Below, one piece after another: positions 1-6,971 of a DNA stretch of 15,590 nucleotides. Within the stretch, counting starts at the first letter, position 1, and each line of letters starts with the position of its first letter. Below the pieces are notes generated by a model that was not told where the DNA came from, made no database searches, and saw only the letters and a list, made by a program, of their open reading frames with translations. Source of the DNA: JBDLIL01 sp039714855 (GTDB lineage Bacteria; Patescibacteriota; Microgenomatia; UBA1400; PJMF01); assembly GCA_039714855.1 (NCBI GenBank), contig JBDLIL010000020.1, positions 1-15,590 of the forward strand, in the 5' to 3' direction. The translations under genes and the position numbers were made by a program.

Positions 1-2595
1 TTGCGCAATTATTTAGATAATCCCAAGCTCAAATTTCTTCGCAGCCCCAGATCCACTTTTCATTATTTGCACTCTATCAAGCAAGCTCTGCAAAATATTA
101 AACGCGAGGGATTTTTTGTGAGCGAACTTGAAGAATTAGTTGGCAGAGAGCAGCAACTAGCAAATCCTAGAAATTTAAGTAAAGCAAAAAAAATAGCTCA
201 AGAAAAAAGACTGGGCAAATTGCAAGAACTATCTCAGCTTTATAAGGCTTATCAGAAATTTTTAGCAAAAAATAATCGCTATGATTTTGAAGATATGATT
301 TTGAAAGTAATTAAAGCTTTTGAAGATCATGAAGAATTATTGCAAGAATATCAGGAGCAATTACTGTATTTTTTGGTAGATGAGTATCAGGATACCAATA
401 GCGCTCAAAATAAAATCTTAGATTTATTGGCTTCATATTGGAAAGAAGCAGCTAATGTTTTTGTGGTGGGTGATCCCAATCAAACTATTTATAGATTTCA
501 AGGCGCTAGTTTTGAAAATGTTTTGTCTTTTTTGAATCGTTATTCAAAGTCAGTAGTTATTAATTTGGAACAAGGCTACAGATGTAGTCAGGATATTTAT
601 AATGCAGCAGCAGAAACACTAGCAAATCAAAAACTTAACTTTTCCAAATCTCCTGAACTATTTTCCATTCTTAAAAGGCCTTTGCAGGGAAGAGTAGAAA
701 ATTTACAAACGATTAGATTATCAGAAGCAGCTACAGACACAGCCGAACAAGTGGCTTTGGCAGAAGAAATCAAAAAACTTTTAAACAAAAAAGTATCTCC
801 AGAAAACATTGCGATTTTGTTCAAGAAAAATAAAGAAACTACTAGATTAATAGAAACACTAAATGCTTGGAAAATTCCCTACAAATTAGAAAGAGACGAA
901 GATATTTTGCAAACTGAGATCATTAGGCAAATTCTTACTGTTATGCAAGTGGTTTTGCAATTGCGCAACGGAGAACAAGCTTACGATCTATATGAGATTT
1001 TACTTTATCACTGGAGCGATCTAGATACTCTAGAGGTTTTGAAATTGGCTCGTGAAGCTAATAAAGAAAAAATAAGTTTAGAAGGACTTCTAGAAATGCA
1101 AAATGAAAAATGCAAAATTAAAAAATACTTTCAGCAATTGGTAAATCTCGGCAAATTTGATTTGAATATGACTTTTTTAGAATTTGTGCCAGAGCTATTT
1201 GAAAAAATAGGTTTTAGAGATTATTTGATCAAAGATAATAATGCTAGAAATATTCAGCTAATCAATGCATTTTATAGCGAAATAAAAACTATTAGCAAAA
1301 GTGAGAAGCATCTTAAGTTAGAGAGATTTTTAGAAATTATTGCAGCTTTTTTGGAGCAAAATATAGGAGTTTCTAAGAAAATATTATTGGGTGAAGAAAA
1401 AGGGGTGACTATTTCTACAGTGCACGGCGCTAAAGGTAAGGAGTGGGATTATGTGTTTTTACCAAATCTTATTGATAAGCATTGGGGTAATGCTAGATCT
1501 CCTCTCACTTTGCCGCTGCCAGATAAGATTTTAAGATTTCAGGCTGAAAGCAAGCAAGATAAAAATGAGGATGATAGAAGGCTTTTTTATGTAGGATTAA
1601 CTAGAGCTAAAAAACAAGTATTTTTAAGCTTTTCTAAATTAAACGAAGAAAATAAAAAAGAGCAGTTGCAAGCTGTATTTTTAGCAGAGCTATTAGAGGC
1701 TGATTTAGATATTTTAAATAAAAAATATCAAATTAATGATAACCAGAAACTAAAAAATTCAAAAAAATTATTACCAGCGCCTATTTTTAAAAATACTGAT
1801 AAAACATTTAGAGATTGGTTATTAGAATTAATAAAAGACTTTGAGCTATCTCCCACAGCCCTAGATATTTATCTGCGCGACAAAGAAGAGTTTTTTTATA
1901 AAGTTTTGTTGCGTTTGCCACAAGCCAAAACAAGCGCTTTATCTTTTGGTACGGCCGTACACAAGGCCTTAGAGTTTCTCATGAGGCAGGGGAAAAACAC
2001 AGAAAAATTGCCAAAATTAAATCTAGTGCTAGATGTTTTTAGACGAACACTAGAGCGAGAGCAATTAAGCCTAAACGATTTTGAATCGCGTATAGTTCAA
2101 GGCAAAGAAGTTATTAGCTCTTACTATGAGCAACTGGCAGACTTTAATTTAAATAATATTAAAACTTTGGAGTATAAATTTGGCAGTGATTCGCGCAAAG
2201 TGGTTTTTGATAAAGATATTTATCTGACTGGCAAAGTAGACAGAATAGATTGGGTTAATAAAGAAATAAAAGTTATAGATTACAAAACTGGTAGTGCAAA
2301 ATCTAGAAATCATATAGAGGGCAAAATAAAATCTGCCAATCTCAGTGAGGCTGAATTGGAGCTACCAGAAAGCATCAGGGGGAGATATAAAAGACAACTA
2401 GTGTTTTACAAGCTATTATCGCAGTTAGATAAAACTTTTAAATATAAAATAGTAGAGGCAGAGCTAGATTTTGTAGAAGCTGCTGGTAAAAAAACCAGTA
2501 GGGTTAGTTTTGAAATTACAGATCAAGAGGTTGAGGATTTGAAAGAAGTGATCAGAAAAGTGATGGGGGAAATAAGGAGCTTGGAGTTTTTTTAA
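1..2595 (+). CDS. UvrD/PcrA-type superfamily 1 helicase fused to a C-terminal RecB-like PD-(D/E)XK nuclease (5' end cut by window)
   Basis: This is an ATP-dependent 3'-5' DNA helicase, probably in double-strand break processing or excision repair. Visible helicase motifs are II (LVDEYQDT, about 125-132), III (VVGDPNQTIYRFQGA, 155-169), IV (LEQGYR, 189-194), V (TISTVHGAKGKEWD, 470-483) and VI (RLFYVGLTRAKK, 527-538). The last 240 residues hold a RecB-family nuclease: H654, GKVDRID with D747, VIDYKTG with D760 and K762, and Q799-x3-Y803. The fusion resembles AddA-like proteins, but in length it is closer to UvrD. The Walker A motif and about 100 or more N-terminal residues are missing because the frame runs in from the left edge; the TTG at base 1 is not a real start. 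The gene ends 11 bp from the end of convergent rmuC. Function within the family is well supported; the specific pathway is inferred. Confidence 0.93.
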   Translation: MRNYLDNPKLKFLRSPRSTFHYLHSIKQALQNIKREGFFVSELEELVGREQQLANPRNLSKAKKIAQEKRLGKLQELSQLYKAYQKFLAKNNRYDFEDMILKVIKAFEDHEELLQEYQEQLLYFLVDEYQDTNSAQNKILDLLASYWKEAANVFVVGDPNQTIYRFQGASFENVLSFLNRYSKSVVINLEQGYRCSQDIYNAAAETLANQKLNFSKSPELFSILKRPLQGRVENLQTIRLSEAATDTAEQVALAEEIKKLLNKKVSPENIAILFKKNKETTRLIETLNAWKIPYKLERDEDILQTEIIRQILTVMQVVLQLRNGEQAYDLYEILLYHWSDLDTLEVLKLAREANKEKISLEGLLEMQNEKCKIKKYFQQLVNLGKFDLNMTFLEFVPELFEKIGFRDYLIKDNNARNIQLINAFYSEIKTISKSEKHLKLERFLEIIAAFLEQNIGVSKKILLGEEKGVTISTVHGAKGKEWDYVFLPNLIDKHWGNARSPLTLPLPDKILRFQAESKQDKNEDDRRLFYVGLTRAKKQVFLSFSKLNEENKKEQLQAVFLAELLEADLDILNKKYQINDNQKLKNSKKLLPAPIFKNTDKTFRDWLLELIKDFELSPTALDIYLRDKEEFFYKVLLRLPQAKTSALSFGTAVHKALEFLMRQGKNTEKLPKLNLVLDVFRRTLEREQLSLNDFESRIVQGKEVISSYYEQLADFNLNNIKTLEYKFGSDSRKVVFDKDIYLTGKVDRIDWVNKEIKVIDYKTGSAKSRNHIEGKIKSANLSEAELELPESIRGRYKRQLVFYKLLSQLDKTFKYKIVEAELDFVEAAGKKTSRVSFEITDQEVEDLKEVIRKVMGEIRSLEFF

Positions 2596-2606
2596 GTCTA
2601 TTTTTT

Positions 2607-3695
2607 TTACTTCCCACTCTCCAACTGATATTTTTCAATCTTGGCAATTTTGCGGTCCATTTGATTGCTTCTGGTAGTGGTGATTTTTTCAAATCCAGTT
2701 TTTAGAGTATCTATTGATCTTCCAAATTTGCCAAATTCTTCTTTAAAAGTCAGCCACTCTTTGGTGAAGTCTTGCACATAGTTTATTATTTGCCGCAAAT
2801 TTTTCTCCATCATAAAGTTTTTATAAGACTCGCGCACCATCCCGGCTACTGCCATGAAAGTAAAAGGAGATACCAACATAACCCTATTTTGAATAGCTTC
2901 ATCCACTACATGAGCTAGCTTTTGATTTATGAAAGAAAAAACAGTCTCGTTGGGGACGAACATGATAGCGTAATCTAAAGTATTTTGCTCAGGGTTAATA
3001 TATTCAGCGACTTTTTTAATTTTTATTTTTAAATCTCTCTCAAATTGTTTTAGATGCTCGCCTTTGGCTTTTCTAGTTTCTGCCACAGACATCTTTTGAA
3101 TTTCACTGTAAGGAAACTTTACATCTACAGCAATCTTGTGTTCTTGTGGCAATAGCAAAGTGATGTCGGGGATGAGGCTAGTGCTACCCAGTTTGCTTTG
3201 GCGCAAATAGTGCAAGCCTTCGTGCAGGCCCTGAGATTTTAACAAATCTTCTATGATGCGTTCACCCCATTGGCCTCTTGTTTGATTATTTGACAGTACT
3301 TTTGCTAAGGCTTGAGTAGAAGCCTGCAAATCTTTGGTTTGTTCTCTGTGTTCAGCAATAGCAGTGGTAATACTAGCAAACTTTTTATTTCTATCTTGCT
3401 CTAAGCCTCTAATTTCTTCTTGGCGATCTTTAATATCATCTTGGAGATTTTTAACCAGTTTTTCTATGGCTTTTTGCTTGTTTTCTAAATTTACGTCTAT
3501 GGCCTTGCGCTCAGAGCTTAGAACTTCTTTGCTTTGCGCAGTTATCTTGTCTATGCTTTTGCCAAAAACCTGATTAACTAAATTTTCTAGTTCATCTTCA
3601 GGTTTTGAGGCTTTGAGTTGTTTGCTAATAAAAAAATAAAGTAGAGAAAAGCCAACGCTAATAAATAATAGGATTAGTAGTAATTCTGTAGACAT
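2607..3695 (-). CDS. rmuC: DNA recombination protein RmuC homologue
   Basis: RmuC-family proteins are membrane-anchored coiled coils with a restriction-endonuclease-like core; in E. coli they limit DNA inversions, and their biochemical activity is poorly known. With the start chosen here the product has 362 residues: a single N-terminal membrane helix (about 4-23), a long charged coiled coil (about 30-130), then the RmuC domain with GQWGE (141-145), IPD (175-177) and VDVKFP (190-195). These are the expected E...D...DxK nuclease-like residues. The frame stays open upstream to an ATG at 3761. I prefer 3695 because the protein then begins directly before the membrane helix and a TATACC box ends 7 nt upstream, matching the leaderless pattern of neighbouring genes. 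The gene converges with the helicase-nuclease and diverges from the membrane protein at 3748. Confidence 0.92.
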   Translation of the reverse strand: MSTELLLILLFISVGFSLLYFFISKQLKASKPEDELENLVNQVFGKSIDKITAQSKEVLSSERKAIDVNLENKQKAIEKLVKNLQDDIKDRQEEIRGLEQDRNKKFASITTAIAEHREQTKDLQASTQALAKVLSNNQTRGQWGERIIEDLLKSQGLHEGLHYLRQSKLGSTSLIPDITLLLPQEHKIAVDVKFPYSEIQKMSVAETRKAKGEHLKQFERDLKIKIKKVAEYINPEQNTLDYAIMFVPNETVFSFINQKLAHVVDEAIQNRVMLVSPFTFMAVAGMVRESYKNFMMEKNLRQIINYVQDFTKEWLTFKEEFGKFGRSIDTLKTGFEKITTTRSNQMDRKIAKIEKYQLESGK

Positions 3696-3702
3696 GAGTT
3701 CT

Positions 3703-3708
3703 GGTATA
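3703..3708 (-). promoter_or_regulatory. Candidate -10 box for rmuC (leaderless)
   Basis: On the minus strand TATACC ends 7 nt before the rmuC ATG at 3695. A second TATACT (3709-3714, minus strand) abuts it upstream. Transcription would begin at or next to the start codon. No convincing -35 box was seen. Confidence 0.45.
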
Positions 3709-3710
3709 AG

Positions 3711-3744
3711 TATACTAGTTACTGAGTGTAGAAGTGTACTAGTT
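3711..3744 (+). promoter_or_regulatory. Duplicated plus-strand -10 region upstream of the 3748 gene
   Basis: TATACTAGTT (3711-3720) and TGTACTAGTT (3735-3744) are near-identical direct copies 24 bp apart. The second copy places TGTACT (3735-3740) 7 nt before the ATG at 3748, giving a leaderless start. The first copy overlaps AGTATACT, a perfect palindrome (3709-3716) that also supplies a minus-strand TATACT facing rmuC. This looks like a compact divergent promoter. Confidence 0.4.
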
Positions 3745-3747
3745 TTT

Positions 3748-4173
3748 ATGAGCAAAGCCAAATCGAGACTTAAATTAAGACAAAGTCATAACTTACGAGG
3801 CATGAGTCGTGAGTTGGACAAAAAACAAAAATCATCACTCATAATTCGCTATTTCAGACACTTGCCAGCTTTATTAATTAGTTTGCCTTTCTATGCGATT
3901 GTCTATTATATTTTTAGCAAAATTAAGCCAGAGGCTATTAGACACTTTCTAGTTCCTAATGCTTACTTACCACTGCAAGTGCCACTATTTATAGCCAATT
4001 TCTTTTTCTTTTCTTTTGTATTTTTAAAATCTCGTCGAGGTTTTTTCATTAGTTTAATAATTTCTTTGACACTTTTTCTAAAACTACAGGGAGTTTTAAC
4101 AGCTTTGATATTTTTAATAATTTTAATTCCTATCTTGCTCTTTGAATTAGTAGCGACTATTATTGATCGCTAG
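3748..4173 (+). CDS. Small multipass membrane protein of unknown function
   Basis: The product has 141 residues. A basic N-terminal stretch of about 35 residues precedes three or four hydrophobic segments: around PALLISLPFYAIVYYIF, around PLQVPLFIANFFFFSFVFL, and a long segment from GFFISLIISLTLF to the end. A charged linker (KIKPEAIRHF) joins the first two helices. I do not recognise a named family, although short proteins of this kind are common in Patescibacteria. The frame is open from 3694; candidate starts are ATG at 3694, 3748 and 3802. I chose 3748 because TGTACT ends 7 nt upstream, as at other genes here, and because 3694 would lie inside the rmuC start. It lies just ahead of yerC in the same direction, with a separate -10 box between them. 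Confidence 0.7.
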   Translation: MSKAKSRLKLRQSHNLRGMSRELDKKQKSSLIIRYFRHLPALLISLPFYAIVYYIFSKIKPEAIRHFLVPNAYLPLQVPLFIANFFFFSFVFLKSRRGFFISLIISLTLFLKLQGVLTALIFLIILIPILLFELVATIIDR

Positions 4174-4176
4174 TGA

Positions 4177-4182
4177 TATACT
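4177..4182 (+). promoter_or_regulatory. Candidate -10 box for the yerC-like gene
   Basis: TATACT sits 24 nt before the ATG at 4207, predicting a leader of roughly 18 nt. The leader contains no Shine-Dalgarno-like purine run. No -35 box was recognised. Confidence 0.35.
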
Positions 4183-4206
4183 TTTAGTTAGTAAACCTCA
4201 CTTAAT

Positions 4207-4503
4207 ATGAAAAATACTTTTTATCAGCTACTAGCAGACTTAAAAAATAAAGCCCAGGTAAAATTATTTCTTAAAGATTTTTTGACAGAGTCAGAGCTAA
4301 ATACTCTTGCTAATAGACTGGCGATAATAAAATTATTAAATCAGGGAAAGTCTTACGCAGAAATTAATAAAAAACTAAAAGTCTCTAGTGCGACTATTGC
4401 CAGCACTGCAAATTTACTTAATAAAAAAGGTAGCAAATTGGCTATAGAAAAGATAAAATTGGACGAATGGGTGGAGAAAATTATTGGTAAGATTATTTGG
4501 TAA
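4207..4503 (+). CDS. yerC: TrpR/YerC/YecD-family DNA-binding protein
   Basis: This is a 98-residue all-helical regulator of the TrpR superfamily, YerC/YecD branch. The family hallmark LTESELNTLANRLAIIKLL (about 26-44) is followed by a helix-turn-helix at about 48-71 (KSYAEINKKL then VSSATIAS). The length fits the family, which is usually near 100 residues. Members are small DNA-binding proteins whose targets and ligands are mostly unknown; the branch lacks firm evidence of tryptophan sensing. The ATG at 4207 follows a TATACT box with a short leader. The next gene begins only 3 nt after the stop, so it may be translationally coupled to this one, which would make yerC a candidate autoregulator of the unknown genes downstream. 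That link is inference. Confidence 0.88.
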   Translation: MKNTFYQLLADLKNKAQVKLFLKDFLTESELNTLANRLAIIKLLNQGKSYAEINKKLKVSSATIASTANLLNKKGSKLAIEKIKLDEWVEKIIGKIIW

Positions 4504-4506
4504 CAT

Positions 4507-4806
4507 ATGAAATTCAAATTAATTTTCAAAGAAAGACCTGGTTTGCCCAATGAAGTGGATTTTCCGAGTAGCGGCGAAGGTAGTCCAGTTGCTATTTTCC
4601 ACTCTCTGGTTTCAGGACTTCTTTCTTTAGGAGACGAAAATGCAGGAGTAACAAGTATTCTTCTTAAATCAGAGGTTGATGATTTTGAGCTCGCTTTGCT
4701 GGCAGCGGGAAGTTATCCAGAAAGTTTCTTTAATGATTCAAAAAATGAAATCTCGCATTTTTTTGGGGTATGCCAGGAGTTTGTATGGAGATTAATACAA
4801 ACGTAG
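4507..4806 (+). CDS. Hypothetical 99-residue protein
   Basis: I do not recognise a family. The product is acidic and apparently soluble: a short beta-like start (KFKLIFKERPG), a glycine/serine-rich linker near 20-26, an amphipathic helix (about 28-42), a second beta-like segment (TSILLKSEVDD) and a C-terminal aromatic helix (ISHFFGVCQEFVWRLI). No membrane helix or signal peptide is visible. The ATG lies 3 nt after the yerC stop with no Shine-Dalgarno site, so it is probably read on the yerC transcript. Its last 22 bases overlap the small ORF at 4785. It begins a run of small unknown genes ending at 5443. Confidence 0.6.
   Translation: MKFKLIFKERPGLPNEVDFPSSGEGSPVAIFHSLVSGLLSLGDENAGVTSILLKSEVDDFELALLAAGSYPESFFNDSKNEISHFFGVCQEFVWRLIQT
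4775..4779 (+). promoter_or_regulatory. Shine-Dalgarno site for the ORF at 4785
   Basis: AGGAG lies 5 nt before the ATG at 4785, inside the 3' end of the preceding gene. It is one of the few textbook ribosome sites in a window whose other genes mostly lack one, and it is the main reason to believe the short ORF. Confidence 0.5.
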
Positions 4807-4919
4807 AATTTGATGATAGGGGGTTGAGCAATATCATAGTTAGTTTGATTAGTAGGGCTAGTGAGACTTGGGGTGTGGAATATATTTCTCCAATACTTGA
4901 GTTTATTGCTGAGGAGTAA
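4785..4919 (+). CDS. Possible small protein, 44 residues
   Basis: A short ORF overlaps the end of the 4507 gene by 22 nt in another frame. It has an AGGAG site at ideal spacing. The predicted peptide starts MEINTNVEFDDRGLSN, continues through a hydrophobic helix (IIVSLISRA) and ends in an acidic tail (EFIAEE); it has no cysteine and no clear membrane segment. No family is recognised. The pattern of a valine-acidic strand followed by a hydrophobic helix loosely recalls the N-terminal parts of the 4507 and 4985 products, so these could be diverged relatives; that is a weak inference. Alternatively the ORF is chance, or the remnant of a longer frameshifted gene. Confidence 0.4.
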   Translation: MEINTNVEFDDRGLSNIIVSLISRASETWGVEYISPILEFIAEE

Positions 4920-4943
4920 GTGTAAGTTTAAAAAAATAAAGTT

Positions 4944-4948
4944 GGAGG
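4944..4948 (+). promoter_or_regulatory. GGAGG Shine-Dalgarno site before a 9-codon ORF
   Basis: A consensus GGAGG is placed 5 nt before ATG at 4954. The reading frame it serves is only nine codons long and stops one base before the start of the next gene. Confidence 0.4.
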
Positions 4949-4953
4949 ACTAT

Positions 4954-4983
4954 ATGGAGGGAGTTATTAGGAAAATAATTTAA
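4954..4983 (+). CDS. Possible leader micro-ORF (MEGVIRKII)
   Basis: Nine codons and a TAA stop follow the GGAGG site, ending one base before the ATG at 4985. Translation here could hand ribosomes to the downstream gene by termination-reinitiation, as that gene has only a weak AGGA 12 nt upstream. The peptide has no run of a single amino acid, so amino-acid attenuation is not suggested. It may also be the degraded start of an older gene. Confidence 0.2.
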   Translation: MEGVIRKII

Positions 4984-4984
4984 T

Positions 4985-5443
4985 ATGAGTCATGAATTTG
5001 TTCCTCAAGTAAGATTCAGCATTGATTTTGATTTTAAGCAAGGTGAAAGAGTTGACTTAGATGCAGTAGAGGCCGAACGTTTTTTGGGTTTATTGGCAAT
5101 TGAGTTAATGAACTTACTAATTGACACTTACTCTTCTCGGGATGGGTTTTCAGCTCATTGTGCTGACACACTGTGTTTTATAAGTTTAGACTGTGTATTT
5201 GTGCTAAGTTTTATCGGCATAACTTCTTCGCATAAAGAAAATATAAGGAGTTTTGTTCGTTCATTTTTTATTGATAGGTTGGACAAAAGCAAGTTCTTCT
5301 TTTTGGATCCAAAAGTAAATGCTGTCTTATTAGATGCAAAGCAAATTCGTTCTGAAAGACTAATAAATAATTTGCCAATACCCCCCATCCATAGAAGCTA
5401 TTATCGTGTCGAAGATCGCTGGTCATCATTGGGATATAGTTAG
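4985..5443 (+). CDS. Hypothetical 152-residue protein
   Basis: No family is recognised. The N-terminal half reads as a beta strand (VRFSIDFDF), an acidic turn (about 20-30) and an amphipathic helix (about 32-49). A cysteine-containing core follows (C59, C64 and C70 in about 58-72), then hydrophobic strands to residue 80. The C-terminal half is basic and aromatic (around RSFFIDRLDKSKFFFLD) and ends in a proline-rich stretch, PIPPIHRSYYR. It appears cytosolic, with no signal peptide. Translation could come from the micro-ORF just upstream, or from a leaderless transcript, since AATAAT (4974-4979) ends 5 nt before the ATG. It ends just before the metG promoter and closes the unknown cluster. Confidence 0.6.
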   Translation: MSHEFVPQVRFSIDFDFKQGERVDLDAVEAERFLGLLAIELMNLLIDTYSSRDGFSAHCADTLCFISLDCVFVLSFIGITSSHKENIRSFVRSFFIDRLDKSKFFFLDPKVNAVLLDAKQIRSERLINNLPIPPIHRSYYRVEDRWSSLGYS

Positions 5444-5445
5444 GT

Positions 5446-5451
5446 TATAAT
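5446..5451 (+). promoter_or_regulatory. -10 box of metG (leaderless)
   Basis: A perfect TATAAT ends 6 nt before the metG ATG, so RNA would start at the start codon itself. The box begins three bases after the stop codon of the preceding gene. No -35 box at normal spacing is evident. Confidence 0.65.
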
Positions 5452-5457
5452 CACCTC

Positions 5458-6906
5458 ATGCCCAAAGCTTTTTACGTCACCACCACCATTCCTTACGTCA
5501 ACTCAGATCCCCACATCGGCTTTGCATTAGAGGTAATCGCTGCTGATGTCATTGCCAGATACCACAGGCTTTTGGGTGAAGATGTGATTTTTAATACTGG
5601 CACTGATGAGCATGGGCAAAAAATTTGGCAAAAAGCTATAGACGAAGGCTGCACTCCTCAAGAATATGTCGATGACTATGCTGCTAGGTTTAAAAAATTA
5701 GAAAAACTGCTTAACTTAAGTAATGACAGATTTATTCGTACCACCAGCGAAAAGCACAAAGAAGCTGCTCAAGAATTTTGGAATCGAGTGGATAAAAATG
5801 GCTATATTTATAAAAAAAATTATAAAGTTAAATATTGTGTGGGTTGTGAATTAGAGAAAACTGATAGTGAGCTGGAAGACGGCAAGTGTTCATTGCACCC
5901 CAATAAAGAATTGGAAAATCGCGAAGAAGAAAACTACTTTTTTAAATTCTCAGAATTTGAAAAGCCGCTATTAGAGTTTTATGAAGCTAATCCAAAATTT
6001 GTACAACCAGAAGGTAAGTTTAAAGAAATTAAGAGTTTTGTTGCTGGGGGTTTAAAAGATTTTAGTATTAGTCGGCTCAAAGAAAAAATGCCTTGGGGCA
6101 TAGCAGTTCCTGGTGATGATGAGCATGTAATGTATGTCTGGTTTGATGCTTTAATTAATTATATTTCTACGCTTGGCTGGTCTAAAGACAAAGATAATTT
6201 TGAAAAATATTGGCCAGTAGTACAACTAGCTGGCAAAGATAACTTGCGCCAACAATCAGCCATGTGGCAGGCCATGCTCATAGCCGCAGATCTAGCAAAT
6301 TCTAAGAAAATTTTAATAAACGGTTTTATTAGTGTAGATGGTCAAAAAATGAGTAAGAGTTTGGGCAATGTTATTAGCCCTAGTGAGTTAGTTGAGCGTT
6401 ACAGCATAGATGGCGCTAGATATCTAATCATGCATCTGGGTCCCTTTGGCGGCGACATGGATGTAAGTTGGGAAAAGCTAGATACTATATATACTGCGGA
6501 TCTATCCAATGGTCTTGGAAATTTGTGTTCTAGAGTAGCGAAGATGTGTGAAAAAATCCCCTCTTTAGAGGGGCATCCCGACACGAATGTGTCGCGGAGG
6601 GGTATGTTGGAAAGTCAAAAATTTCATGGGCCTTTTGCTGAGCTGATGTATGAGTATGAACTCCAAGGTTCTTTGGCTTTTGTTTCGAAATGGATTAGTT
6701 TGACAGATGAATTTTTAAGTGACAAGCAACCCTGGAAGCTAGAAGGCGAAGAACAGATAAAAGTTTTGCAAGAAGCAGTAAAAAGAATTTTGCAAATCGC
6801 TTATCATCTGCAACCCTTCATGCCAGAAACAGCGGAGAAAATCTTAAAGCATTTCAGCAGCAAAAAAATTACCGCCATGGAGCCAATGTTTCCTAGATTG
6901 AAGTAG
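5458..6906 (+). CDS. metG: Methionyl-tRNA synthetase
   Basis: It charges tRNA-Met with methionine in the cytosol and is essential. The 482-residue product has the class I signatures DPHIGFAL (HIGH-type, H19-F22) and GQKMSKSLGN (KMSKS at 297-301). A single zinc-knuckle-like set, C127xxC130...C144xxH147, sits in the connective peptide. The segment GKDNLRQQSAMW (259-270) replaces the usual GKD-x5-FH form. The C-terminal helical anticodon-binding domain starts near 350 (SNGLGNLCSRVAKM). No C-terminal EMAP-like tRNA-binding domain is present. Residues about 366-383, in the variable loop after that first helix, are encoded by a palindromic two-hairpin insertion that keeps the frame. The ATG is fixed by the TATAAT 6 nt upstream. 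tatD follows, as in many bacteria, but a DUF559 cassette has come between them. Confidence 0.97.
   Translation: MPKAFYVTTTIPYVNSDPHIGFALEVIAADVIARYHRLLGEDVIFNTGTDEHGQKIWQKAIDEGCTPQEYVDDYAARFKKLEKLLNLSNDRFIRTTSEKHKEAAQEFWNRVDKNGYIYKKNYKVKYCVGCELEKTDSELEDGKCSLHPNKELENREEENYFFKFSEFEKPLLEFYEANPKFVQPEGKFKEIKSFVAGGLKDFSISRLKEKMPWGIAVPGDDEHVMYVWFDALINYISTLGWSKDKDNFEKYWPVVQLAGKDNLRQQSAMWQAMLIAADLANSKKILINGFISVDGQKMSKSLGNVISPSELVERYSIDGARYLIMHLGPFGGDMDVSWEKLDTIYTADLSNGLGNLCSRVAKMCEKIPSLEGHPDTNVSRRGMLESQKFHGPFAELMYEYELQGSLAFVSKWISLTDEFLSDKQPWKLEGEEQIKVLQEAVKRILQIAYHLQPFMPETAEKILKHFSSKKITAMEPMFPRLK
6558..6602 (+). repeat. Palindromic two-hairpin element inserted in frame in metG
   Basis: Hairpin 1 is CCCCTCT (6558-6564), loop TT, AGAGGGG (6567-6573). 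After 5 nt, hairpin 2 is CGACAC (6579-6584), loop GAAT, GTGTCG (6589-6594). A GAGGGG box follows (6597-6602 region). Its G+C richness stands out from the surrounding AT-rich gene. The layout matches the arms of the DUF559 cassette 300 bp downstream, though the stem sequences differ. It encodes about 16 residues of a surface loop with no stop codon. Confidence 0.7.
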
Positions 6907-6907
6907 T

Positions 6908-6970
6908 TTCTCTCCATTCAGTGGAGAGAACATCAAGTTTTTGCGTAGCAAAACATGATAAGTGAGGCTA
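6908..6970 (+). repeat. Left arm of the DUF559 cassette
   Basis: Hairpin 1 is TTCTCTCCA (6908-6916), loop TTCAG, TGGAGAGAA (6922-6930): nine perfect pairs. After 6 nt, hairpin 2 is GTTTTTGC (6937-6944), loop GTA, GCAAAAC (6948-6954), with one bulged T. Eight bases later comes TGAGGCTA (6963-6970), which abuts the start of the DUF559 ORF and contains its GAGG ribosome site. Confidence 0.8.
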
Positions 6971-6971
6971 A

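Noticed and set aside
1..120. Helicase lacking Walker A as a possible inactive variant
   Set aside because: The frame is open at the window edge and the visible part begins downstream of motif I, so the motif is simply outside the window.
4507..5443. Small gene cluster as a toxin-antitoxin or phage-defence module
   Set aside because: Gene sizes and spacing fit, but no toxin, antitoxin or defence motif can be seen, so naming one would be a guess.
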